Part shown: in pieces, positions 11,334 to 21,450 of the stretch | Layout of the letters: the number at the start of each line of letters is the position of its first letter | Numbering within the stretch: position 1 is the first letter of the stretch | Source: Rhipicephalus microplus | Lineage: Eukaryota > Arthropoda > Arachnida > Ixodida > Ixodidae | Assembly (NCBI RefSeq): GCF_043290135.1 | Contig: NC_134707.1 | Location: forward strand, 73,660,508-73,724,507 | Length of the DNA: 64,000 nucleotides | Reading direction: 5' to 3' | Notes under the pieces: generated by a model | Seen by the model: the letters and a program-made list of their open reading frames with translations, nothing else | The model's database searches: none | Told to the model about the DNA's origin: nothing | Made by a program: the position numbers and the translations under genes

Positions 11334-12515
11334 GAAAAATCAGTAGTCATTATTTTTAATGATAACAAAGGTAGTGAGCTTAGAATACAGGAAGTCACGC
11401 TAGAGATAACAGATAAATACAAATAACTGGGCGTATGGATAAGCAATGGGACCGAGTACCTGAGGGAACACGAAATATGCGTGACAACTAAAGATAACAG
11501 TAATGCAGCAGTGATGAAAAATAGGGCACTGTGGAATTACAATAGGTGTAATGTTGTGAGAGGAATATGGAAAGGGGTCATGGTTCCTGGGCTGGCGTTC
11601 GGCAACGCGGTCTTGTGCATGAGGTCAGAAGTTCAAGCAAGATTAGAAATTAGGCAACGTGAAATATGTAGGCTTGCTTTAGGAGCTCACGGGAATACAC
11701 CAAACCAGGGAGTACAAGGTGATATGGGATGGACATCATTTGATGGCAGGGAAGCTAGCAGCAAGATAAAATTTGAGAAGTGATTGAGAGAAATGGGGGA
11801 GGAGCGTTGGGCTATGAAGGTTTTCAGCTACTTGTACATGAAGAATGTCAATACAAAATGGAGGAAGCGAACCAGGAAATTGACTGGTAAATACTTAGAA
11901 AACAGCAGGTGGCCAAGCCAGAAAGAACTATCGGTTAAAAAGGAACTGCAGGAAACGGAGACTGACATGTGGAGAATTGGCATGATTAAGAAGTCCGCAC
12001 AAGACATCTATCGAACTTTTAAGCAGGAAATTGCCAAAGAAAGGATCTATGATAATACTCAGGGTAGTTCTCTACTGTTTGAGGCCAGGACAGGAGTATT
12101 GCAAACCAAGATATATCGGGCCAAATACGAAGGGGTAGACACAGTATGCAGTGCGTGTGAAGAGAAAGAAAAAACTGCCGAACATTTGACAATGCTCTGT
12201 AAAGGGCTTCACCTTATAGTTCAAGATGATGGCGCAGAGTTCTTCAAAGCACTGGTGTTTAGGGACAGGGAGGGCAAAATAGACTTTAAGCGGGTAGACT
12301 TAATTAGAAGGAGGTTATCTGATTGGTGGCTAAAGTCAAGGCACGATTGAAAATTAAACCCTTCACTTCAAAGTAACTGTCCAACTTTACTATTTAAAGG
12401 GAAAAAAATCTAGTGGTTAGTTCACTAAGCATTACGGCTAGGTGGCGTTAGCCGCCGCCCGATCTAAAGGGTACAGCCACATCCATTCATCTATCCAGCC
12501 AAGAATATGCTCTCT
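10860..12515 (+). mobile_element. 5'-truncated LINE, reverse transcriptase to 3' tail, inactive
   Basis: This is the 3' part of a non-LTR retrotransposon. The reading frame starts inside the reverse transcriptase: motif A (FKGAYDSV, about 10915), the RQACPLSPFLF motif (about 11085), and YADD at about 11231. After an in-frame stop at 11332 it continues through further stops (about 11422 and 11781) into a C-terminal region with a zinc-knuckle-like CSACEEKEKTAEHLTMLC (about 12149-12202). The last frame ends at 12350. The 3' end, near 12480-12505, is a CATC-rich tail (acatccattcatctatccagcc), which is typical of tick LINE ends. At least three stop codons make it a pseudogene. The C-terminal Cys/His cluster is shared by several LINE clades, so I leave the clade open. 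Confidence 0.8.
11784..12350 (+). pseudogene. LINE ORF2 C-terminal domain with Cys/His cluster
   Basis: The C-terminal third of the LINE polyprotein, in the same orientation as the palm fragment and separated from it by stops. It is highly charged (Lys/Glu rich). It ends with CSAC, then EH, then C, the CCHC-type cluster that non-LTR elements use for RNA or DNA binding. The frame itself is open for 188 codons, but nothing suggests independent expression. Confidence 0.7.
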
Positions 12516-15500
12516 GGCCTCTGGCTTGTTGCTCCAGGCCTAGTCAGGTAGATTTTCTGGCCTCACCATTGAATTGTTTGCTCGGGGTGTGGCTTGCAAA
12601 CATTGCGGTTTTGGGCTTCGTATCATCTTGTTCCGTCATCATGTCCTCCAAGTGGAGGACATGTCGCAGTGTGAGGAGGGAGTACGACAAGGCGCTGATA
12701 GAATGAGCGATCAGTCTTACCAGGCAGGCGGTTGAGAGCGCACCGAGGCAGCTGACGCACACCAGCACTATCCGCTTCCTGCATAATACAGGCTAGGGAA
12801 TTATAGAAACACAGAGCAGAAATCAACTCTTGTGCCTCTCTCAGGCACTCACAAGGCGGAACCTGCTTCGAACACTGAGGACCGAGCTAAGCAACACCAT
12901 GCGTGACGATAAATCATGGTCTCCTATTGCAGTAATGGTTAAGGTACGCGTGCAACTTAAACCATTGTCACGCAAGATGAATTCACAACAACATCGAAGT
13001 GAACCCAAGGCATGTGCTGATTATTATATACGGTACTAGCGCTAAATTCATGCAGACGTTTAGTTGGCGCTGCAGTAGGCCTAGTTGAAAGGATAGCCAC
13101 AGCTACTGCTGTGATGGAGAACGGGCTCATTAACATCTTCATGTAGATTAAAACGGCTTACCCCGAAATGGCTGGGAATGTCACGCTATCCCTAGCAGTG
13201 GCACATGCAGTTGCATATTTAACGATTACAGAAATGGCGTACCGATTTCCAAAGCACCTATCAATACTTTCGTCAAGGCGTAGCACCAAACACTTTATCG
13301 CACATTTTGGGAAACATTCCTTTTTCTTCCCATCTGGTGGCTAGGCACGACTACGCCCAAGAATAAGCATGTTAGTATGTATGTCGGAAGTATTTCCATC
13401 TGATCCCTGAAAAATAATTTCCCTAAACCCATGGAAAAAAAAGAAAATGGAATTCGCACCTGTCATCACATTGCACCCCATCACAGGAATGGGATCAGAT
13501 TGGCCTGGCACTCAATACTCCCTTACGCTTAATCAGAGCTCGGTCTGGCACCAGCTCCAGACAAAACCATTTATAATCTCCTGTCTGGCACATCTGTTTT
13601 ACTCTGCTCTCTCTCAACCAGAGTGCACTATGTACCTGTGGTTCACCCCTGGTGGATCTTTTTCACTGTTTGTGAATTGCACACAAAGCCCTTACTGGTA
13701 GATCCTATTCCCAATTCTTCACTATTCTCATGGGAGGCCACTCTTTGGGCAGCTGACATCATGACATGTGCGTGTCATGATGTCAGTGCCGTCTTTTTCA
13801 GAGTCGGCGCCGTCTTTTCTTTCTCTTTTGCTCCTTCCCTGTCCTGTGTTTCTGGTGTTGCGCTGCAAACAAGTGAAGATGGTAAAGAACACCAGATGTT
13901 CAAAATTTGCTTCTCATTAATATATCGTGGTTTTGGGAATTAAAACCCAAGATATATTGAAAGAAGATGCATGAAAAGGGAAGGATGATATTGGAAACTG
14001 GCAAAAAAGGGATGACAGACTTCTTAAGCTATGCTGCCATTGAGATTTTCAGCTGTTCACGCAATTCTCACACGTGGCTTTGATGCAGCTATGCACATAT
14101 CACACAAACATGCTGACTGTACAGTTAGTATAACTGCAACCTTCATGTACCCAGCCTTCATGTACCCTCTATGACATTTCAGAACATCTGAGTCAGTGTT
14201 AGCATCAAGTTATGTTCTTCATGCTGGGGAACCAGTGTGATGAGTTACCATTTCTACAGAATGAAGCCCTGTCTACCTGGAACAAGCTGCAAATATATAA
14301 CTAAACGGCCCTTTTCAGGGCCAGTCAATCTCTGTCCGGCTTGGATGCACCAACTGATTCCCTTTATCATCAACCCTCAATAAAACTAGCAAATGTTTGT
14401 ACATGTGCAAGCAGTGTCATTCAATATCTTAGGAAATGCTATTGAAGCAATTTCAAGGAGAATCGTTTTTCTGATCTCATAGTGAGGCATTAGGAACACC
14501 TTAGTCACACCAAACGCCATTATTCAATGAGAGGAACAAGAGAAATATTTCACTGGGAACTATGAAGTAAACAAAAAAACAAATGTTTTCAGATACTGCG
14601 AGATCATTTCATAAAAAGGCTCAGAAGTTGCTATGTGTGGCCACATTTCATCTGTACAAGTATCGTGTGGTTACAAAATTCTGTACCAAACATAGGTTCA
14701 GCTTTCTGGAATAGACCGCGCTGCACAAGCTAGCTCAGTGCATGCACTTCTGTACCCTGCCAGAGAATATTTTTACCACCAGTATGTTGTAACGTGAAAT
14801 GAAATGGTGATTGCATACTAGGGCGCGTCCTGCAGGACCCCAATAAAGTTGTTTCACTTGATCGGTTGGTGTGCTGTAAGCAGAACATTTCCAAGAAAAA
14901 TCATATAGTTTGGAGGAGGACTTAAGCAAGGAAAGGTGTAGATAAAACACTGGATTCACTGGCATTCCCCTCACCAAGTATAACATTGTTTTTCTGGTGA
15001 AGCTTTGTGTCTGAACAGCGAGCAGGATAAGCTGATAAAAACATGCAAAATAGGAAGTCTAGCACAGCAATCTGTGCAGTACTGCTCATTTCATGGAGCA
15101 TTAATTTCACAGGCTTTGCTCATTGTTAGCGTTAAGCCTATATTATGTCCACTGCAGGGTGGAAGCCCAATCAATGTTCCCTGTCCTGTATGAGCGAATT
15201 TCATATTATGGCTGATAATTTCTCGATCTCATTGGAACTAATCACCTGCCACCCTCTGCTACATTTCATGTGTCCTAATATAAATTAATTGACATTACTG
15301 ACCTGTCATCCATCTTTTTTTCTCATTCCCAACTAATGCATTCATTTTTTGATAAACTCTGCTTTCTTCCCGTGTCTTAATATTATGCTAGCCTTTTTTC
15401 ATTTTTCTGAAACATTATCTTTGCTCAGAAGCTAGAAGTTATCAGAAAGAACATAACGACATTCCACCTCCTGAGCATATGGCATCATCAATACAAAAAT

Positions 15501-16984
15501 GTAATAAAAGTGAGAAAACATCCTATCTATATAAGAGGCCCTAAAATACTGCAGGAGGCAACAAATAAACTGGTATTTGTATAAAGGCAGTGACAAAAAC
15601 TCTGACTACTGTCACTTATTCTGATTCTTGGGACATCTTTTTTAGTACATCATAACACATAATTACACATTTACACAATTTACACAGAGGAATTGCCACC
15701 ACGTGCATTGAGGCCACCCTTCAGAAGTCATGTGAGCACAAGGATGAGGTAAGCCTTAAAAACCAGATTAAAAGACTAAAGGATGCTGGATATCCCAACA
15801 GCACCATCACACCCGTGTGCTAAACACTCCTGCAGAAAGTCAAGTTAAACAAAACAGGACCAAAATAAAAACAGAATGACTAAAGATCTTTGCATGCTAT
15901 ACCGTACGTACATAAGGTGTTTCACAATATAAAGAAAATAGCGAGCCGATATGATTTTATTTTGTTATTTGCCATCCCTTATCAAGTTTTCAAAAGTGTG
16001 TGTACTAAAGAGCAACAGGAATAGCCATTATTTCACCCCATTCGTCACGAGAATAGGTATACTGAATGCCAATATAATGTTGTGTATGAGATACTATTGA
16101 CATGTGGAAACGTAAACATAAGACAAACTAGGCAATGCCCCAATGTTTGAGCAAGACAGCATGCTTAAAATGTTAAGAATGGCTATGGTAGTCGCATGGC
16201 CATACACTGTAAAGAATGTGGGGGCAGTTCTATGTTTCATAAAACACTGCTTTTGAAAAAGCAAGAACAAGAAATGAAAGAGAGACTGTGAAAGCATTTT
16301 CTTGTCAGGAAGGCCATGGATCAGTGCATCAGTATACTTTCACTCATCCATTCGGAGAGAGAGTATTCTTTTCTCAGTTAAGATTATATTACCATGGTCT
16401 CACATGTGTCGTTGTGCATGAGCACTGTTCTTGTACTCTGTATAAAAGTGGGCGTAGTACCTTCAATAAAATTTAGTTGGCAGTCAGCGCTCTTTCCTGT
16501 CCTTTTTGTCTCTTCCTGAACTTCTCTCACTGTTACTAGAACACAACCACGATGAACCAACTTGCCCAGATTAAGCTATTGTTGACGAAAAGTCAGAGCA
16601 TGAAAATACTTCAGGGGCTCAGAACCTCCTCACTACCCGTCTAGTTACGGCCCTCGTCTATGTGTTCCGAGAGTGAAGCACTAGTGGAGCTATCTAACTA
16701 CCTAACGGTGAGGAGGGTTTGTGTATACTCGAGCTTGTTTCATAACATGGTGAGAGGTGGCAGGTTGTTAAAATAATATGCTGTGTGGGAGGTCAAGATT
16801 TTGATTGAGAACGCTGAGTATGAGCCAGTGACATTAGGCGTTCAAGATTTTTTGCGATATTCACTCTAGCGTAGGACCTTCGTTGGTGGTTGACGTGTGC
16901 ATTTGATCACATTGTAGTCTTCCATCATAATTTTTTTGCCACTTGGCGTCGGCGCTCTTGAGTTGTACCAAAGTAATTAAGCAT
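12516..16984. other. Unrecognised region with one quasi-palindrome
   Basis: No gene I can support. Open frames around 13447-13943 have no recognisable domain. A perfect 14-bp inverted repeat with a 6-bp loop sits at 13753-13786. The direct repeats near 13788 (gccgtctttttc and gccgtcttttctttc) look like local slippage. The rest is AT-rich and featureless to me. Confidence 0.4.
13753..13786. repeat. Perfect inverted repeat, 14-bp arms, 6-bp spacer
   Basis: The arms ctgacatcatgaca (13753-13766) and tgtcatgatgtcag (13773-13786) are exact reverse complements around tgtgcg. I see no transposon ends or gene next to it. The shape fits a fold-back duplication. Confidence 0.9.
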
Positions 16985-17765
16985 CTAGGTACAAGTATCT
17001 TCTGTCAGTGTTTCAATGAAGAGCTGAATATGAGTAATAGCTTCCATCGATACTTCTGGCATTGGTGTATGCACATTTCTTTTGAAGTTCTCTTGCAAAA
17101 AAGGCATTAAAGGTATGTTTTTGTGACTTTTTAGTGTTGGCCAGAACTGCTGGTGTGTCCGAACGGCTTTTCGATTGGTTGTGGTGTTGTCTTGTTCAGG
17201 GCCACAGAGCTTTAAGTCTTTTTTATATTTGCCTTCACAGGAATGCTCTTTGCATGCTTCTTCAGTACTTTGTATTATTCCTAAAGCATTGACTTCCAGA
17301 TGTTGATTGTGGTGCTTTAATCTAGTGTTCAACTTCACGCTAGCTTCATTTGCACACAAAGCAAGAACTCAGGAGTATGGTAACTTTTGCTATGGGTTTT
17401 CCCTTCTTCAGTCTACTGTATTTTTGCGTGTGTTGTTTAAGCGCTGACAGCCTCGTGCGACAGCTCTTTTTTTTTGTGCACTTATTGTGTGCCAATGACT
17501 TATTTGCCTCCTCAGCTAAAGATTTTTTGTATTATAAGAGAAAGCTCTCTCTGTATTGGTTTTGTCATTTGCTGATGGTTTATCTTCAGTATCTTTTCTC
17601 AGTGTACACTATACTTGAATGGAGGAGCAGCATGACTACCTTCAGCTGTTAGCAGGCTTTTAGCTGCTGTAATACTGATTGATGCTCCTTTCTCGGGCGT
17701 TCTATTTTGGATGGTTGGCATGTCATTGCTTCTTTTAAACTTTAAAACTGCAGGTGCGCCTTTTT
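16985..17765 (-). pseudogene. Decayed coding sequence of unknown identity
   Basis: On the minus strand, protein-like sequence continues through several frames with stops and frame changes. The downstream part is one open frame of 124 codons (16985-17359) rich in Lys, Gln and Thr. Upstream (about 17360-17540) another frame reads through a Lys-rich stretch (SLAEEANKSLAHNKC, then KQHTQKYSRLKKGKP). Further up (about 17580-17720) a third frame gives Ser/Ala-rich sequence (TPEKGASISITAAKSLL). I do not recognise the family. It could be a retrocopy of a basic nuclear protein or the remains of an element ORF. The start coordinate of the upstream part is uncertain. Confidence 0.3.
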
Positions 17766-17804
17766 CTGGTTACACCTGGTATATTTTTCCAGTGGTGATG
17801 TGCT

Positions 17805-17806
<2 letters not shown>

Positions 17807-17871
<65 letters not shown>

Positions 17872-17872
17872 T
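17807..17872. repeat. (AT)n microsatellite
   Basis: About 66 bp of nearly pure AT dinucleotide repeat, interrupted once near 17843 (ataatata). Confidence 0.95.
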
Positions 17873-17879
17873 GCTAACT

Positions 17880-18864
17880 TGAGAAACAAGGCCTCTTTAC
17901 GTTAGGTGCACATCAGGTGGGAAGAGTACTTCTATTACTTGCCAAGATTGTGGGCCCTTATGGTGGGAATCATAATGCACTGTTGATGTGTCAAATTCAC
18001 ATAGCATAATTCCAAGGCACTCGATCAATATCCAAGGAAGAAAATTATGTTATTTTGCGTGAGTTTCAGCAACTCATAGTAATTTGTATGTAAATGAATA
18101 CTTCATCATTCTTGGCTGTCATGTTTTATGGAAGCACATGTGCTTCGTCAATAACAAAAAAAAAAACACGCACGCTCACGCCACTGCAGTGGCGTGAGCG
18201 TGTGTGTTTTTTTTTGTTAATAACGATTTGCCCTATGCATTCACGTTTCTTCTTTTTTTGTGTCGTACTGCTCGTATCGCGCAGCCTACTGTTTTGGGCA
18301 CACGTAAAAAAGTACATAAAAAAGAAGCGTTCCACGCCGAAATTCGCGTTCGCCACGAGCTGGGCACCGACAGGGTGCCCTACGACGCCCACACACTCCG
18401 CAACACCTTACCAACCGTTCGCTGCGATGTTGTTGGGAATTCGTGTGGTCGTTGCATGAATATAGCGCATGCGTGCGTGCGCACGCGCGTCTGTGTGTTA
18501 GATCATGGCAACTGCATATGTTGTATGATTCAGTCACCATAACGCAACTGACGACCCCCGCTCTTCCCACACGTCAAGCAGCAGCAAAAGCCGTTAACAC
18601 GTACTGTGCTGTGAACGCAAAACAGATTCGAATAGGTCGCGTAGATAGCTAGCCCGACACATGATACGATAAGATTTGCGTCAGATATTCGACGTGTACA
18701 TGCACGCGTAAGACAGCGGTATCCGCAGCAGCTTCGTCATACGTACGGATAGCACTGCATCGGACGTCACGCCTGACATAGAAACTTGATCGGTAATTTT
18801 TTCTCACTTAAAAAGTCTACCTTGCACAACTTCAACCAACGATTATGAATTTCAACGATCTGTG
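17880..18864. other. No recognisable gene; contains a long quasi-palindrome
   Basis: Apart from the inverted duplication at 18151-18221, I see no gene, promoter or repeat here. The overlapping frames on both strands between 18094 and 18652 are open because the segment is CG-rich, and they lack domains. Confidence 0.4.
18151..18221. repeat. Long quasi-palindrome, about 35-bp arms, no spacer
   Basis: The centre is CTGCAG at 18184-18189. Reading outward, 16 consecutive pairs match, then one G/T mismatch. Matching continues through CAC/GTG into an A11 run on the left and a T9 run on the right, and ends in ataac/gttaat. The unequal A and T runs suggest later slippage. Confidence 0.9.
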
Positions 18865-18877
18865 CATGGTTTAATGA

Positions 18878-19115
18878 TTGATTAATTTGTGGGGTTTAAC
18901 GTCCCAAAACCACCATATGATTATGAGAGACCCTGTAGTGGAGGGCTCCGGAAATTTCAACCACCTGGGGTTCTTTAACGTGCACCCAAATCTGAGCACA
19001 CGGGCCTACAACATTTCCGCCTCCATCGAAAATGCAGCCGCCGCAGCCGGGATTTGAGCCCACGACCTGCGGGTCAGCAGCTGAGTTCCTTAGCCACTAG
19101 ACCGCCGCGGCGGGG
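18878..19115 (-). mobile_element. Ruka-type SINE, full length, copy 2
   Basis: A 238-bp copy on the minus strand. A 13-bp perfect target-site duplication, catggtttaatga, lies at 18865-18877 and 19116-19128. The B box has mutated (GGGCTCAAATCC, around 19050), so Pol III activity is doubtful. The tRNA-like head ends at the right in ccgccgcggcgggg. Confidence 0.92.
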
Positions 19116-19284
19116 CATGGTTTAATGACGAAAAGATAGTTCTAATATTGTGCCCGGCACATATATTACTCTCTCTCTAACTTGAAAAATCGGCGCGTGA
19201 ATTGGGGCCAGAACAGCGCCAAAAAGCAGAAGACGCAGAAATTGGCTCATATTCTAATATGACATCGTGATGATGACTTTTCAG

Positions 19285-19675
19285 CTGACGCCGGCAATAA
19301 CGGTCAAACGGCGGGCCAATAATGCCGGTCTTATTGGATGGCTCCGCCCATATTGGCTGCTACTTGTACAACCTGCCCCGATGTGTCCGTTCTAATAGGC
19401 CGGCACAGCCTATATGGGCGGAAAGTTCTGAAAGCTGGCCCAATATAACCAATCTAATAGACTGGCGCAGCCATCATTGGCGGAATGTTGTTAATGCTGG
19501 TCCAACATAGCCGTTTTATTCGGCTGGCAGAACCAATATTGGGGGTACGTTGTCAACGCTGGTCCAACGTCACCGTTCTATTTGGCTGGCACAGCCAATC
19601 TTGGCGGTACGTTGTGAAAACTGGGCCGTTCATGGGCCAGGCAATGCCGATCTATCCCCAATATTGGGCCAACCT
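19285..19675. repeat. Degenerate 62-bp minisatellite, about six units
   Basis: The anchor ctggc(a/g)cagcc-like motif recurs at about 19338, 19400, 19462, 19524 and 19586, a steady 62-bp period. Each unit also has a ccaa(t/c)attggcgg-type segment, a short internal palindrome around AATATT, followed by (t)gctggtccaac. Units differ by about 15-25% by eye. Chance frames run through it because units are similar. Confidence 0.88.
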
Positions 19676-20020
19676 TCTGTGCTGCCTGGGTAGTCGCTTC
19701 TGATAGCAATTCTTGGACGCTGTTCAGTGGGTTTCACACTAGTAGTGCACAACGTCCTGTAGTTGTAGTCGTACACCCAGTAGTTGTATATCCGGGATCC
19801 GCTTATGCGAGCTCCATCGCCACAAATTTTCATCAGAGAAATCAGCGCCCACATTCGCAAGGCGCGGGCGAAGCATGTGGGTTAGCGAGCAAATCTTGAG
19901 GTCACAACGGAAGCATGCTTCATGAAAGTCTAGCTCTATCCTACGATACTTTGTTGGGCAGAGGTATGTTTTCGTGCTTAGGAGACCAAAAGTGATTCTT
20001 TCGGCTCTGTTAAGCGTAAA
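19676..20020. other. Short unrecognised spacer
   Basis: About 345 bp between the minisatellite and the minus-strand LINE. Nothing recognisable. Confidence 0.4.
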
Positions 20021-20446
20021 ATTAGGACGAGAAAAACTCGTCCAATTCAGCTTTCAGCAATAGACGTAATTCCTTGAAACGTTGTTGAGGGATCCTTTCT
20101 GAGGTCAACATTCCCAGACGTTTCACAGTCCCCCACATGGTTCGTGCATTCACGTCCAAGAATGTGACCATTGGCATTAAGATTAACTCCATAAATGCGC
20201 TCAACGCACGCTAGAATCCAAGAGATATTGTGACCACCAACCGATGTCGCTTGCCTGTGACCACTTTGAATACACTTTGGCACTTGCTGTGAAATCAGCT
20301 CTCCAGAGAAGACCCAAACGGCTGACAATAAATTCGATTGAATTACACAAGGTCCCTTTGTTCTCCAAAGATCTAACGCAATGGTGACCTCCTCCGCAAT
20401 GGTCACCTGATCTGCACTGACTAAGACCAGCAACACCAGCTCCCAT

Positions 20447-20938
20447 TTACCATCGACGACTGACACCCCAAAGGCCCACTGCGTACTTTACCGTGCAGCG
20501 GCCACACAAAGCACCGCTGTAATGTCTATTATTTTTCAAAAAAATAGGTTGAGATCGAGCCGCCAGGCAGTTACCTGCATGGTCAATGCTGCGTGAAATA
20601 GAATCCACCGTGATATTCTCCCACTCATCACCTCTGAGCTGAACTCCCTCAGCCACCGCTACTCTAAGAGCCGCAATGTCCGCCTCATCCAAAATCCTCA
20701 AACCAGCCTTGGTGCTGGACAGACGCGCCACATGTGCCGCCACAAAGTGCGCTTCAATAAGCCTATCAACCAAACTGTTCAAAGAAAGCTTCATAAACCC
20801 CTCAGCGCTAGTAGTCTGCGGAATTCTAAGAATTGTCTTGAGCCTGACCCTGATGAGCACAATAATTTTCTCTCTCCTAGTTGATTTCAAATATAAAACC
20901 GTATTATTAACATAAATATTAAAGAGCGCATCAAACAT
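20447..20938 (-). pseudogene. LINE ORF2 connection region between RT and RNase H
   Basis: A 163-codon open frame on the minus strand. It matches the pattern of the segment after the reverse transcriptase thumb in I/Jockey-type elements: an LRIP-TT motif, a run on bias to Leu and Ala, then a helix with LSSTKAGLRIL. The catalytic centre lies outside it. The open frame is a remnant rather than a gene. Confidence 0.6.
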
Positions 20939-21166
20939 CAGTAGTAATTACTTCTTTCTCAAACCACCACGCGTACTTGTATTTCGAGAAAACGGGCCCA
21001 AAATGTCACTCGAGTGACCTGTCCCCCCCGCCCCCCCCCGAAGCACTCAAACGCGGCCCTTTTACAGTTTCTCACGTCAATGTCAATACACAGACTCAGG
21101 ATTCTCACAAAGTTCACTCTCACGACTACCATTCCCTGCCTGGACTTCAGCTTTATCGGATTAAAT

Positions 21167-21420
21167 CTAAAGGCTCAAGGTTCTGTTTGCCCTGGGGTGC
21201 TTCCAAACGAGTAAGAGTTCCGACTTATTCAGAGAGAGCTCGGGGCCCATAGCCTCAAGAAGTAGCTCTGTCACTTCTTGCGCATTCTGTAGGCACTCTT
21301 CCAGCATGGCCAGAGATTCACCTTTACACCACATGGTAGTATCGTCCACATATATAGCATGCCAATTGCCAGGCCCCCCGACTCAATGTTCTGACAGCCT
21401 GTGCAGAGCAAAATTGAAGA
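21167..21420 (-). pseudogene. LINE reverse transcriptase fragment with YVDD
   Basis: The minus strand from about 21420 reads PLLFNFALHRLSEH, then a stop, then HAIYVDDTTMWCKGES. This includes the LLFN motif and the catalytic YVDD box. It continues to a helix ending MGPELSLNKSELLL (21167). It belongs to the same decayed element as 20022-20938. Confidence 0.75.
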
Positions 21421-21450
21421 GCAAAGGGAAGAAGACCAAATGTTGCGGTT

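Larger units (their letters stand above)
20022..21450 (-). mobile_element. Degenerate LINE with RNase H domain, minus strand
   Basis: A decayed non-LTR element read on the minus strand. At about 21410-21167 lies reverse transcriptase: FFPLLFN, then YVDDTTMWCKGES with the catalytic YVDD, then the thumb-side LSLNKSELLL. From 20938 down to 20447 is the connection region (LRIPQTT, then LSSTKAGLRIL). From 20466 to 20047 is an RNase H-like remnant in another frame, with weak IQSN and HNIS motifs. This order (reverse transcriptase, connection, RNase H) fits I-group or Jockey-like tick LINEs. Frameshifts separate the three blocks and the 5' half is missing, so it is inactive. Confidence 0.75.
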
